From CAZEBW01 sp964510205 (lineage in GTDB: Bacteria > Chloroflexota > Anaerolineae > VGOG01): 17,186 nucleotides of DNA. Below, piece after piece: positions 1 through 6,549 of the stretch. Location of the stretch: contig CAZEBW010000077.1 of assembly GCA_964510205.1 (NCBI GenBank), forward strand, positions 1-17,186, read 5' to 3'. The first letter of the stretch is position 1; each line of letters opens with the position of its first letter. Below the pieces are notes generated by a model. It worked only from the letters and a program-made list of their open reading frames with translations. It made no database searches and was not told where the DNA came from. The translations under genes were made by a program, and so were the position numbers.

Positions 1-80
1 ACGTTGCCTAACTCGACGGCCGCCGAGGGCTTCACACTTTGTCTAAACTCAAGTACCTCAGGAGGGCGAATATGCCTTCC

Positions 81-95
81 AGAATAGTATATTCT
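81..95. promoter_or_regulatory. Palindrome upstream of the GTPase promoter, possible operator
   Basis: AGAATA-GTA-TATTCT is a perfect 6-bp inverted repeat with a 3-nt centre. It lies about 40 bp upstream of the -35 box of the GTPase promoter. This position would fit an activator site, but a palindrome this short and AT-rich may be chance. The first 135 bases hold no other feature I can support. Confidence 0.2.
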
Positions 96-135
96 AAAAA
101 GCCGCCTGCGTCAAACGCGCGGACGCCTTCTTGCT

Positions 136-164
136 TTGCCAAAGGAGTTGAAATCTGCTATACT
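136..164 (+). promoter_or_regulatory. Sigma-70-type promoter of the TGS GTPase gene
   Basis: TTGCCA (136-141) and TATACT (159-164) are separated by exactly 17 bp, and the -10 is preceded by TGC, giving an extended -10. Transcription would begin near 171, leaving a leader of about 28 nt before the ATG at 199. The promoter also rules out the upstream in-frame TTG at 136 as the start codon, because that TTG is the -35 box itself. Confidence 0.75.
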
Positions 165-198
165 ATGGTCAGAAGAAAGCGCGAGCGATGGGACAGCT

Positions 199-1185
199 AT
201 GCCAACCAACCTTCCTCCTGAGGCAATTGAAGCGGAAAGGCGATATCGCGACGCCAAGTCGGTGCCGGAGAAAATCGCCTGTCTCGAAGAATACATCGGT
301 CTCATCCCCAAGCACAAGGGCACTGACAAGCTGAGGGCCGGCCTGCGCAAGCGGCTGTCCAAGCTGAAAGATGCGGCTGAAACTCAAAAAAAGGTCGGCA
401 GGCAGGTTTCGGCCTTTCACATTGACAAAGAAGGCGCGGGGCAAGTGGTGGTGGTCGGTCCTCCCAACGTGGGGAAGTCGGCTCTGGTGGCGGCTCTGAC
501 CAATGCCAGGCCCGAGGTGGCGGACTATCCTTTCAGCACCTGGACTCCCACCCCTGGCATGATGTTGGTGGAGGACGTCCAGATTCAGTTGATAGATACG
601 CCGCCGCTGAACAGGAACTACGTGGAGCCGGAACTGCTGAACCTGATTCGAAGGTCGGACCTCATCCTGTTGGTGGTGGATTTGCAGGCCTATCCCATCC
701 AGCAGCTTGAGGATTCGATCGCCTTTCTGGAAGAGCACCGTATCGTGCCCCTGCGGCTGAAAGATCGTTACACCGAACAGGGCCGTCTGACCTTCAAACC
801 GCTGTTGGTGCTGGTCAACAAGACCGATGACCAGAGCTTGGATGAGGATTTTGAGGTGCTTTGCGAATTGCTCGAGGACGACTGGCCGATGGTGTCCGTC
901 TCTGCAACCACCGGTCGCAACTTCGAGGCCATGAAGCGGGCCGTGTTCGAGCGGTTGGAGATCATGCGCGTTTATTCCAAAGCGCCTGGGAAAGAGCCCG
1001 ATCTCAGCGCGCCGTTTGTGTTGCCCAAAGGCAGCACCGTAGAGCAATTCGCGGAAGGAATCCATCGGGATTTCCTCGAAAAGCTGAGATCGGCCCGAGT
1101 CTGGGGCAGTGTCGCCTATGACGGTCAAATGGTAGGGCGAGATCACGTCCTCCAGGACGGCGATGTGGTGGAGCTGCGCATTTAG
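199..1185 (+). CDS. DRG/Obg-like GTPase with C-terminal TGS domain
   Basis: This 328-residue P-loop GTPase belongs to the TRAFAC/OBG-DRG group, whose members generally bind ribosomes or RNA. Visible parts are an N-terminal basic helical region (residues 1-70, with HKGTDKLRAGLRKRLSKLK as in DRG proteins), G1 GPPNVGKS (87-94), G2-like YPFSTWTPTPG (110-120), G3 DTPP (133-136), G4 NKTD (207-210), G5-like VSA (234-236) and a TGS domain from about 260 to the C-terminus ending in DGDVVELRI. The G3 glycine is replaced by proline. The ATG at 199 is chosen because the upstream TTG lies in the promoter; the ribosome site (GGGA) is weak. The gene is monocistronic, with its own promoter and terminator. 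The exact cellular role is unknown. Confidence 0.9.
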   Translation: MPTNLPPEAIEAERRYRDAKSVPEKIACLEEYIGLIPKHKGTDKLRAGLRKRLSKLKDAAETQKKVGRQVSAFHIDKEGAGQVVVVGPPNVGKSALVAALTNARPEVADYPFSTWTPTPGMMLVEDVQIQLIDTPPLNRNYVEPELLNLIRRSDLILLVVDLQAYPIQQLEDSIAFLEEHRIVPLRLKDRYTEQGRLTFKPLLVLVNKTDDQSLDEDFEVLCELLEDDWPMVSVSATTGRNFEAMKRAVFERLEIMRVYSKAPGKEPDLSAPFVLPKGSTVEQFAEGIHRDFLEKLRSARVWGSVAYDGQMVGRDHVLQDGDVVELRI

Positions 1186-1209
1186 ATCGCAGGCGCTTTG
1201 GTATTCCGT

Positions 1210-1249
1210 AGGCCACGAGAACCACGAGGTTCTTGTGGCCTTTTTCTTT
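1210..1249 (+). terminator. Intrinsic terminator of the GTPase gene
   Basis: A 14-bp stem (1210-1223 with 1228-1241, one G-U pair) closes an ACGA tetraloop and runs into TTTTTCTTTC. It begins 25 nt after the GTPase stop codon. The stem is long and the U tract is good, so this is a confident Rho-independent terminator on the + strand. Confidence 0.9.
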
Positions 1250-1255
1250 CCGGTG

Positions 1256-1468
1256 AGACCCTAAAGGTTTGGATTTCTGGGTCAGCGGCCCATATCTGTT
1301 GGGAGACGGGCGAAAGTAGTGGGAATTGTTAAGGGTCATACTAAAACCTTTAGGGTGTGTTTCAAGTGAGTTGGCTGGTATTGTTGGTCGGAATGGTATT
1401 CCGACGGATTGACGGATTACCAATCCGTCCTACAACCGAGATGAAACGCACCCAAACCTTTAGGGTCT
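1256..1468. repeat. Inverted repeat pair, AGACCCTAAAGGTTTGG type, with a third partial copy
   Basis: AGACCCTAAAGGTTTGG (1256-1272) is repeated as its exact reverse complement at 1452-1468, a perfect 17-bp inverted repeat with 179 bp between the arms. Each arm contains the palindrome CCTAAAGG. A third partial copy, AAACCTTTAGGGTG, lies at 1344-1357. Flanking it, GGGTGTGTTTCA (1353-1364) pairs with TGAAACGCACCC (1442-1453) with one mismatch. No reading frame in the interval looks genuine. This resembles a non-coding REP/MITE-like element in the roughly 400-bp gap between the two + strand genes. Confidence 0.7.
1403..1429. repeat. GACGGATT hairpin inside the intergenic repeat region
   Basis: GACGGATT occurs at 1403-1410 and 1411-1418 and pairs with AATCCGTC at 1422-1429 around an ACC loop, forming a perfect 8-bp hairpin with a duplicated left arm. 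No T tract follows, so it is not a terminator. It lies between the arms of the larger inverted repeat. Confidence 0.55.
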
Positions 1469-1480
1469 TTGCAAGAGCGG

Positions 1481-1546
1481 AGGGAAATCGTAAGGCAATC
1501 AGAGGGCAGTCGTAGGGCAGTCAGAGGGCGGTCAGAGAGCAGCCGC
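1481..1546. repeat. Degenerate 11-bp tandem repeat, six units
   Basis: Six consecutive 11-bp units follow the consensus AGGGCAGTCAG: AGGGAAATCGT, AAGGCAATCAG, AGGGCAGTCGT, AGGGCAGTCAG, AGGGCGGTCAG and AGAGCAGCCGC. The period is close to one helical turn. The array ends about 115 bp before the FG-GAP gene start and just upstream of its likely promoter. Confidence 0.7.
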
Positions 1547-1571
1547 AAGGGAAACGTCAAGCACAAAATGA

Positions 1572-1598
1572 TTGAATCTGGTAGAATATGTATAGAAT
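1572..1598 (+). promoter_or_regulatory. Possible promoter of the FG-GAP protein gene
   Basis: TTGAAT (1572-1577) is followed by TAGAAT boxes at 1582-1587 and 1593-1598. The spacing to the second box is 15 bp, shorter than ideal, so the assignment is tentative. This short AT-rich island in a GC-rich gap lies 60-90 bp before the start codon. Confidence 0.4.
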
Positions 1599-1660
1599 AG
1601 AGGGGCGATGCGCCCACGCGGCTGTTGTGCCGGGACGCTAGTAGCATAAGGAGGATACCC

Positions 1661-3226
1661 ATGATAGGAAAGAGGATTCGACCGCTGAACTTGGCTCTGA
1701 CGTCCGTCGTGCTCTTGGGCTTGTTGCTGGCGGCCGGCGTTGGCGTCAGCGCTGACTCAGAGATTCAGGGACACCTGACCATCTGTGGAGCCAATGACAA
1801 CGACTATGCTGGCTACGCCGTCGCCAGCGGGGACGTCAACGGCGATGGTCTGGACGACGTCATCATCGGGGCCTTTCGAGCCAACGGCCCAGACGACCGA
1901 CGTAAGTTCGCTGGCCGCGTCTATGTGGTGTTGGGTCCAGCCGACGTGTATGATGGCATGGTAGACCTTGCCTCCCAGGCCGACGTGGTGATCTATGGAG
2001 CGGACGCCCGTGACTACGCCGGCAGCGCGGTGGCCAGCGGCGACGTCAACGGCGACGGATTCGCCGACATCGTTATCGCCGCGGAGTGGGCGGATGGGCC
2101 GCAAAACAGCCGCGTCGAATGCGGCGACGTCTACGTCGTGTATGGCTCGGACGCCATCGCTGGCGCGATAGACCTGGGCGCCCAAGCGGACGTTGTCCTG
2201 TACGGTCCCGACATCCATGATCAAATCGGCACCTCTCTGGCCACCGGGCATGTGAACGATGATGGGTACGCCGACATCGTCATCGGAGCTGAGTGGGCCG
2301 ATGGGTTGGGGCCAGGACACAGACGCGAGGACGCCGGGGAGGTCTACGTCGTGCTCGGGTCCGACCATCTCCCCAGCAGCATGGAGATGGTTGGCCAAGC
2401 GGACCTGATCATCTACGGCGAGGAAAAGGGAGACCATGCCGGCCAGTCTGTGGCCGTCGGCGATCTCAATGGCGACCAGTATGGAGACATCATCGTCGGG
2501 GCCTTCTGGGCTGACGGCCCGTTTAACACGCGCCATCAGGCTGGCGGGGCCTACGTGGTGTTGAGCTCGGAGCGCTTCGAGAGCAGAAGGTGCGACCTCC
2601 GCACTGGCGCTGACCTGACCATCTTCGGCGCCGATGCGCAAGACCGTGCTGGTACGTCGGTAGCCAGTGGGGACGTGAATGGCGACGGCTACGATGATGT
2701 CTTGGTGGGGGCCGCTTATGCCGACGGCCCGCGCGGTTTCCGTGCTTGGGCCGGCGAGGTTCACGTGGTTCTAGGTTCGGATTCCATCACCAACACGGCC
2801 TACGCGAGGTCTGTGGATCTGCGGCAGCAAGCCGACTTCACCATCTATGGGGCCGACAGAGGCGATAGGGCTGGAGTCTCCGTGGCAAGCGGCGACGTGA
2901 ATGGCGATGGTTACGACGAGATCATCGTCGGAGCGAGCTTCGCCGCCGGTTCAGACAACGGCCAAGGCGAAGCCGGTGAGGCGAGAGTCGTGATGGGCTC
3001 AGCAACCGTCGCAATGGGCACTTTGGACTTGGCCAGCGGGGATGCGCTGACCATCTATGGAGCCGATGCCGGCGATCAAGCCGGCAGCTCGGTGACCGTC
3101 GGAGACGTGGATGGCGATGGCTTCGATGACATCGTCGTGGGAGCGAACTCAGCCGATGGCCCGAATGAAGATCGCGATGAGGCCGGCGAGGCTTACGTTA
3201 TCTCCTCGCGCACAATCTATCGGTAG
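1661..3226 (+). CDS. Secreted FG-GAP / integrin-alpha-like seven-repeat beta-propeller protein
   Basis: This 521-residue extracytoplasmic protein starts at an ATG placed 5 nt after a strong ribosome site (AAGGAGGA, 1648-1655). A signal peptide is clear: basic MIGKRIR, a hydrophobic run to about residue 29, and a VSA cleavage site near 31. The rest is seven repeats of about 70 residues, each with a calcium-binding loop of the type DVNGDGxxD, at residues about 58, 128, 197, 268, 338, 412 and 482, followed by (D/E)(I/V)(I/V)(V/I)GA. Seven blades match the integrin-alpha propeller. Loop 3 has H in place of the first D and loop 4 reads DLNGDQYGD. No LPXTG, membrane anchor or enzymatic domain is present. 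A role in adhesion or binding is inferred, not shown. Confidence 0.9.
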   Translation: MIGKRIRPLNLALTSVVLLGLLLAAGVGVSADSEIQGHLTICGANDNDYAGYAVASGDVNGDGLDDVIIGAFRANGPDDRRKFAGRVYVVLGPADVYDGMVDLASQADVVIYGADARDYAGSAVASGDVNGDGFADIVIAAEWADGPQNSRVECGDVYVVYGSDAIAGAIDLGAQADVVLYGPDIHDQIGTSLATGHVNDDGYADIVIGAEWADGLGPGHRREDAGEVYVVLGSDHLPSSMEMVGQADLIIYGEEKGDHAGQSVAVGDLNGDQYGDIIVGAFWADGPFNTRHQAGGAYVVLSSERFESRRCDLRTGADLTIFGADAQDRAGTSVASGDVNGDGYDDVLVGAAYADGPRGFRAWAGEVHVVLGSDSITNTAYARSVDLRQQADFTIYGADRGDRAGVSVASGDVNGDGYDEIIVGASFAAGSDNGQGEAGEARVVMGSATVAMGTLDLASGDALTIYGADAGDQAGSSVTVGDVDGDGFDDIVVGANSADGPNEDRDEAGEAYVISSRTIYR

Positions 3227-3258
3227 GTTATGAGGCGTCGTCCCCGGCACAACCCCAT

Positions 3259-3293
3259 AAGCCGCCTGCCAAATCGGCAGGCGGCTTTTATTG
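3259..3293 (+). terminator. Intrinsic terminator between convergent genes
   Basis: AAGCCGCCTGCC (3259-3270) pairs perfectly with GGCAGGCGGCTT (3276-3287) around a 5-nt AAATC loop, and TTATTGTG follows. It terminates the FG-GAP gene 33 nt after its stop. On the opposite strand the hairpin also lies just past the aminotransferase stop, but TTATGGGG follows there, so termination in that direction would be weaker. Confidence 0.85.
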
Positions 3294-3300
3294 TGTTAGG

Positions 3301-4437
3301 CTAGAGCTGAAGATAACGTTCGATCCTGTTCAACCCCTCAACGATGTTCTCCATCGAGTTGGCGTACGAAAACCTGAGGTACCCCTCGCCATTTTCCCCG
3401 AAATCAATGCCCGGCGTCACCCCCACGTGGGCTTTTTCCAGGATGTCGAAGGCCAGGCTGTAGGAATCGTCCGAGATGTGCTTGGCGTTGGCAAACACGT
3501 AAAAGGCGCCGGTGGGCTCCACGGTGATGCCCAAGCCCAGCTCCTTGAGGCGTTTTACCATAAATTGCCTTCGCTCGTTGTAGATGCGCTTCATGCGGGC
3601 CACGTCTTCCCCCGCCTTTTCCAGGGCGGCGATCGCGGCGATCTGCACCACGGAGTTGGCGGAGATGAAGAAGTTCTGCTGCATCTTCTGGATGGGCCGC
3701 ACGAACGGCGGGGGCGCAATCAGGTAGCCCAGCCTGAGGCCGGTCATGGCGTAAAGCTTGGAGAAGCCATTCAAGACGAAGGCGTGGTCGGTGAATTCCA
3801 GAATAGAGTGCTCTTGGCCCTCGTAGACCAGGCCGTGGTAGATCTCGTCGGAGATGACGTAGGGCGAGAATTCGGCGATGGCCCTCATGCGGCTTTCGGA
3901 CAGCAGGTTGCCGGTGGGGTTGGAAGGGGAGTTGATGAAGATGGCTTTGGTCCTGTTGGTGATTTTCTCCTCAATGGCTTCAGGCCTGTATTGAAAGCCG
4001 TCCTCTTCGTAAACCGGCACCCTGACCGGCGCGCCCTGCACGAATCTGATGAAGTTGGGATAGCACGCATAATGCGGGTCGGAGATGATCACCTCGTCGC
4101 CCTTCTCCAGCAGGGCCGAGAACAGAAGAAACATGGCGGGCGAGGTCCCCGAGGTGATCACGATCTGATCGGGATGAACCGACACGCTGTATCTCTCCAA
4201 GTAGCGCCTGCAAATGGCTTCTCTGAGTTTCAGATTGCCGAGGCTGTGGGTGTAATGGGTGTGTCCTTCTTCGAGGGCTTTGGAGGCCGCCTCTTTGACG
4301 CACGGCGGGGTGTCGAAATCGGGCTCGCCCACTTCCAGGTGGATGATGTGGGCGCCGTCGCGTTCCAGAGCGCGTGCTCTCTCCAGGACGTCCATGACGA
4401 TGAAGGGTTTGATCTCTTGGGCTCTTTTGGCGATCAT
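3301..4437 (-). CDS. PLP-dependent aminotransferase, class I/II (aspartate aminotransferase fold)
   Basis: This 378-residue fold-type I aminotransferase is a usual length for the family. It transfers an amino group between an amino acid and a 2-oxo acid using pyridoxal phosphate; the substrate cannot be read from sequence. Visible motifs are the N-terminal EVGEPDFDTP, SGTSPA near residue 96, SNPTG with Asn173, SDEIY with Asp197 and Tyr200 contacting the cofactor, the Schiff-base lysine Lys227 in GFSKLYAMTGLRLGY, and Arg355 in YLRFSYANS for the substrate carboxylate. The ATG at 4437 is preceded by GAGAGGAG; a longer upstream frame lacks homology. It is the last gene of the leftmost - strand group, 49 nt after a small membrane protein gene. 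Confidence 0.93.
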   Translation of the reverse strand: MIAKRAQEIKPFIVMDVLERARALERDGAHIIHLEVGEPDFDTPPCVKEAASKALEEGHTHYTHSLGNLKLREAICRRYLERYSVSVHPDQIVITSGTSPAMFLLFSALLEKGDEVIISDPHYACYPNFIRFVQGAPVRVPVYEEDGFQYRPEAIEEKITNRTKAIFINSPSNPTGNLLSESRMRAIAEFSPYVISDEIYHGLVYEGQEHSILEFTDHAFVLNGFSKLYAMTGLRLGYLIAPPPFVRPIQKMQQNFFISANSVVQIAAIAALEKAGEDVARMKRIYNERRQFMVKRLKELGLGITVEPTGAFYVFANAKHISDDSYSLAFDILEKAHVGVTPGIDFGENGEGYLRFSYANSMENIVEGLNRIERYLQL

Positions 4438-4486
4438 TGTATGCTCCTCTCTATTAGAACACTGATGGGCGGGATTGGCGGGTTTC

Positions 4487-5038
4487 TCACTCTTCTCGTT
4501 GGCTGCGGCCCTTCGTCGCCACAGCCAAGACAGCGCCAACGCCAACATAGGCGAGACCAGCGGCTACGATCAGAAACTTGGGAATGGCGCACCAGCGGGC
4601 TACCACGGGCCACGATGCTTGTTGAGACCCCAGCAGAACTTGGATCAGGGCGTAGTTCTCCACCGCGTCCAGCAGCGCGGCCCCAAACTGCGCCCAGGCC
4701 AGGAGCAGCCCCACTCGCGGTGAGAGGCTGCGGGCCGCCAACACGCAGCCCAGGGCGATGGCGCTGGAGTAGGCGGCCATGAAAAGGTAGTCCAGCCCCA
4801 GGTTTAGCCCGGCGTAGACCCGGCCCGTCTCCCCCCACGATTCGACCATGCTCCGAGCCAGGGAGAGCTCTCCAGCCAGCTCGAAGGAGATGATGCCCAA
4901 TGGCGCCACCTCGGTATTCAGAGGGCGGCCCAGGGCGTTCATGCTGGCCATGACAACAAGCGTTAGGGTGAGAAGGACTACGAACGCGCGCTTCTGCTCA
5001 GAGGTGGAAAGCCAACTGAAGGGATGTCGGGTTGCCAT
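4487..5038 (-). CDS. Hypothetical membrane protein with about four transmembrane helices
   Basis: This 183-residue integral membrane protein is of no family I can name. Hydrophobic segments lie at about residues 16-36, 80-101, 109-128 and 151-174. Polar residues in or near the membrane include FELAGE (52-57), GLDYLFMAAY (81-90) and LLDAVENYAL (122-131). The long loop between the first two helices is acidic and likely extracytoplasmic. The ATG at 5038 has a good ribosome site (AAAGGAG). It sits 24 nt downstream of the 83-residue membrane protein gene and 49 nt upstream of the aminotransferase, consistent with one transcript, but nothing ties its role to them. Confidence 0.75.
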   Translation of the reverse strand: MATRHPFSWLSTSEQKRAFVVLLTLTLVVMASMNALGRPLNTEVAPLGIISFELAGELSLARSMVESWGETGRVYAGLNLGLDYLFMAAYSSAIALGCVLAARSLSPRVGLLLAWAQFGAALLDAVENYALIQVLLGSQQASWPVVARWCAIPKFLIVAAGLAYVGVGAVLAVATKGRSQREE

Positions 5039-5062
5039 TTTGCACGCTCCTTTGCAACGTGG

Positions 5063-5314
5063 TCAGGAATCTTCGTCCATATCCTCTTTGATGCTTCGAC
5101 AAGCGCGCTCCAGGCTTTCAAACAGATCGGGGATGCTCTTGAGTGCCAGGAAAACGCCATAGATCATGATGCCATGATGTACTCTGACATTGAGATTTGA
5201 GATATCCTCATACAGTACATCTCCAATCTCGGATATAGCTGAGAGGAACAGCATTACACCAATCAGCAAGTTCACGTACGGGTTTTCGACAAAGCCTTTG
5301 ATCTTTTTGGTCAT
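5063..5314 (-). CDS. Small hypothetical membrane protein
   Basis: This 83-residue protein starts at the ATG at 5314, preceded by GAAGGGAG; the frame continues upstream without a plausible start. Two hydrophobic segments, about residues 13-31 and 46-60, are separated by a short loop ending in RVHHGIMIYG. The C-terminus is charged and acidic (KEDMDEDS), and the N-terminus reads MTKKIKGFVENPYVNLLIG. The layout suggests a helical hairpin with both ends in the cytoplasm. It lies between the TrmO-like gene and the four-helix membrane protein gene, with short gaps on both sides. Function unknown. Confidence 0.7.
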   Translation of the reverse strand: MTKKIKGFVENPYVNLLIGVMLFLSAISEIGDVLYEDISNLNVRVHHGIMIYGVFLALKSIPDLFESLERACRSIKEDMDEDS

Positions 5315-5339
5315 CTTACTACTCCCTTCTAGCAACGAA

Positions 5340-5819
5340 TCACCGAAACCGCCCATCTGACCTCTTGCTCTGGACTCTCCCCTTAGCCTGCTCCAGCCAG
5401 CCCACGCGGTCAGCGGGAGGCCGGTCGAAGTCCGGCACGTAGGGCTTGATGTCCAGCAGCGGCGTGCCGTCAAGGACGTCCACGTTCTCAATGTGCAGGA
5501 TGTTGTCTTCGATGCCCAGCAGTTTCACGATGGACAGCCCAATGGGGTTGGGACGCTTGGGCGCTCGCGTGGCGAAGACCCCGTGCGGCTGGGAATCCAT
5601 GAAAGGGGTGACGACGAGTTTGGCCTCTTGGACTTGGTGAAAATGGTAGAGCAAAATGATGTGGGAGAAGCCTTCCAAATCTTTCAACCCGGCGGTGAAT
5701 TCGGGGCGAACCTCGACGGTGCCGCGAACCCCCGAAGCTCCTGTCGGTTGGATAGGCATGCCCTCGATGTCGGCGAACGGGCTGTGGATGATGCCTATGG
5801 GACGATAGCTGATTTCCAT
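5340..5819 (-). CDS. TrmO/TsaA-family SAM-dependent methyltransferase
   Basis: This 159-residue protein is of the TsaA-like (VirR/TrmO) beta-barrel methyltransferase family. The characterised E. coli member methylates N6-threonylcarbamoyladenosine at position 37 of certain tRNAs. The family signature ATRAPKRPNPIGLS is at residues 83-96. The N-terminal PIGIIHSPF and the segment DVLDGTPLLDIKPYVPDFD (114-132) are also typical. The protein is the single-domain form and lacks the C-terminal domain of the 235-residue E. coli enzyme. ATG at 5819 is preferred because AAAGGA lies 6 nt upstream of it; ATGs at 5825 and 5837 have no properly spaced site. It follows the 2H phosphoesterase gene by 11 nt. 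tRNA specificity is inferred from the family. Confidence 0.85.
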   Translation of the reverse strand: MEISYRPIGIIHSPFADIEGMPIQPTGASGVRGTVEVRPEFTAGLKDLEGFSHIILLYHFHQVQEAKLVVTPFMDSQPHGVFATRAPKRPNPIGLSIVKLLGIEDNILHIENVDVLDGTPLLDIKPYVPDFDRPPADRVGWLEQAKGRVQSKRSDGRFR

Positions 5820-5830
5820 GTCCATTCCTT

Positions 5831-6379
5831 TCAGCATGTGTCTGATTGCAGATCGAAACGAACCCGCACGTCTTGGGCTGTGCCCATGTCGCAGATGAGC
5901 GATAGATTGTTGACCTCCATCTCCCAGTCAAACGATCTTACGCTCAGCATACGGACGATGTCGGGCAAGCGATTCTTGAGCACCTCGCCGCCGGCCAGGG
6001 TGATGTGCGGCGTCCACTGCTCAGGATGGTAGTACTCCACTGTGCCGGCGCTGGCTTCTGCCAGTTCATGCCACAGCTTCTGGTGCAAGGCGCTCAAGGC
6101 CGGGCTGCGCACAACCGGGATGTACAGCACAGGATGGTCGCCAGAGAAAACACCCAGCCCAGCCGTTCGCACTTTGAACGCGGCGCATCGAGAGGTCACG
6201 CGCGGCAGGATAGACTCGACCAGATCCGTGTCGTATCCTTCGGCAACGTGGTAGGAGAAATGGGGGAAGGGGGTCTGGTAGAGGCCCTGCACCCCGTACT
6301 CTGTTTCCAGTTCGTCCCACAGGTGCTCGACCAGGGCGTAGTTTTGGTCATCTAGCAGAGAGGCTACACCGTGCAGCAT
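5831..6379 (-). CDS. 2H phosphoesterase superfamily protein (2'-5' RNA ligase-like)
   Basis: This 182-residue protein has the two HxS/T signatures that define 2H phosphoesterases: PHFSYH with His40/Ser42 and PHITLA with His125/Thr127. They are 85 residues apart, as expected for the bilobal fold. Family members cleave or join 2',5'- or cyclic phosphodiester bonds in RNA or nucleotides; the substrate is unknown here. The ATG at 6379 is preceded by GAAAGG. The next gene, a TrmO-like tRNA methyltransferase, begins 11 nt later, so the pair is probably co-transcribed and both may act on RNA. Upstream is a 170-bp gap with a large inverted repeat. Confidence 0.85.
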   Translation of the reverse strand: MLHGVASLLDDQNYALVEHLWDELETEYGVQGLYQTPFPHFSYHVAEGYDTDLVESILPRVTSRCAAFKVRTAGLGVFSGDHPVLYIPVVRSPALSALHQKLWHELAEASAGTVEYYHPEQWTPHITLAGGEVLKNRLPDIVRMLSVRSFDWEMEVNNLSLICDMGTAQDVRVRFDLQSDTC

Positions 6380-6417
6380 CGTGAATGCCTTTCTGGCGAA
6401 GAAAATTGCAAACGCTT

Positions 6418-6517
6418 AGACTTCCGAAGTTTACAGAGTAGCTTCTGTTCGGAAGGTTCTTGGTAATACGAGACAAGCTCTCGACACAGGTGCTCTTGGC
6501 CCAAACTTCGGAAGTCT
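6418..6517. repeat. Inverted repeat pair, AGACTTCCGAAGTTT type
   Basis: AGACTTCCGAAGTTT (6418-6432) is repeated as its exact reverse complement at 6503-6517, a perfect 15-bp inverted repeat with 70 bp between. Each arm is itself a palindrome (ACTTC-C-GAAGT), and a related TTCGGAAG sits between them near 6449-6456. No T tract follows and no coding sequence is evident in the gap 6380-6549. I found no convincing promoter here for the 2H phosphoesterase gene, although one is expected. Confidence 0.7.
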
Positions 6518-6549
6518 GGACAAATGCGATTGCCCTAACGCCCAACCTC

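Noticed and set aside
136..198. Extended N-terminus of the GTPase from TTG at 136
   Set aside because: The TTG is part of the -35 box and the added residues have no family similarity; ATG 199 is the likelier start.
39..221. Small + strand reading frame of about 49-60 residues with AGGAGGG before an ATG at 72
   Set aside because: It spans the well-formed promoter of the GTPase gene and overlaps that gene's start in another frame; the peptide has no recognisable features.
1403..1429. GACGGATT hairpin as a terminator
   Set aside because: No T tract follows on either strand, and a strong terminator already lies at 1210-1249.
1757..2764. Long - strand open frame antisense to the FG-GAP gene
   Set aside because: It is the complement of a highly repetitive, GC-biased coding sequence; the + strand frame has a signal peptide, repeats and a ribosome site.
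3427..4782. 451-residue + strand frame antisense to the aminotransferase
   Set aside because: The aminotransferase on the - strand has all catalytic motifs; the + frame is low-complexity and runs across two - strand genes.
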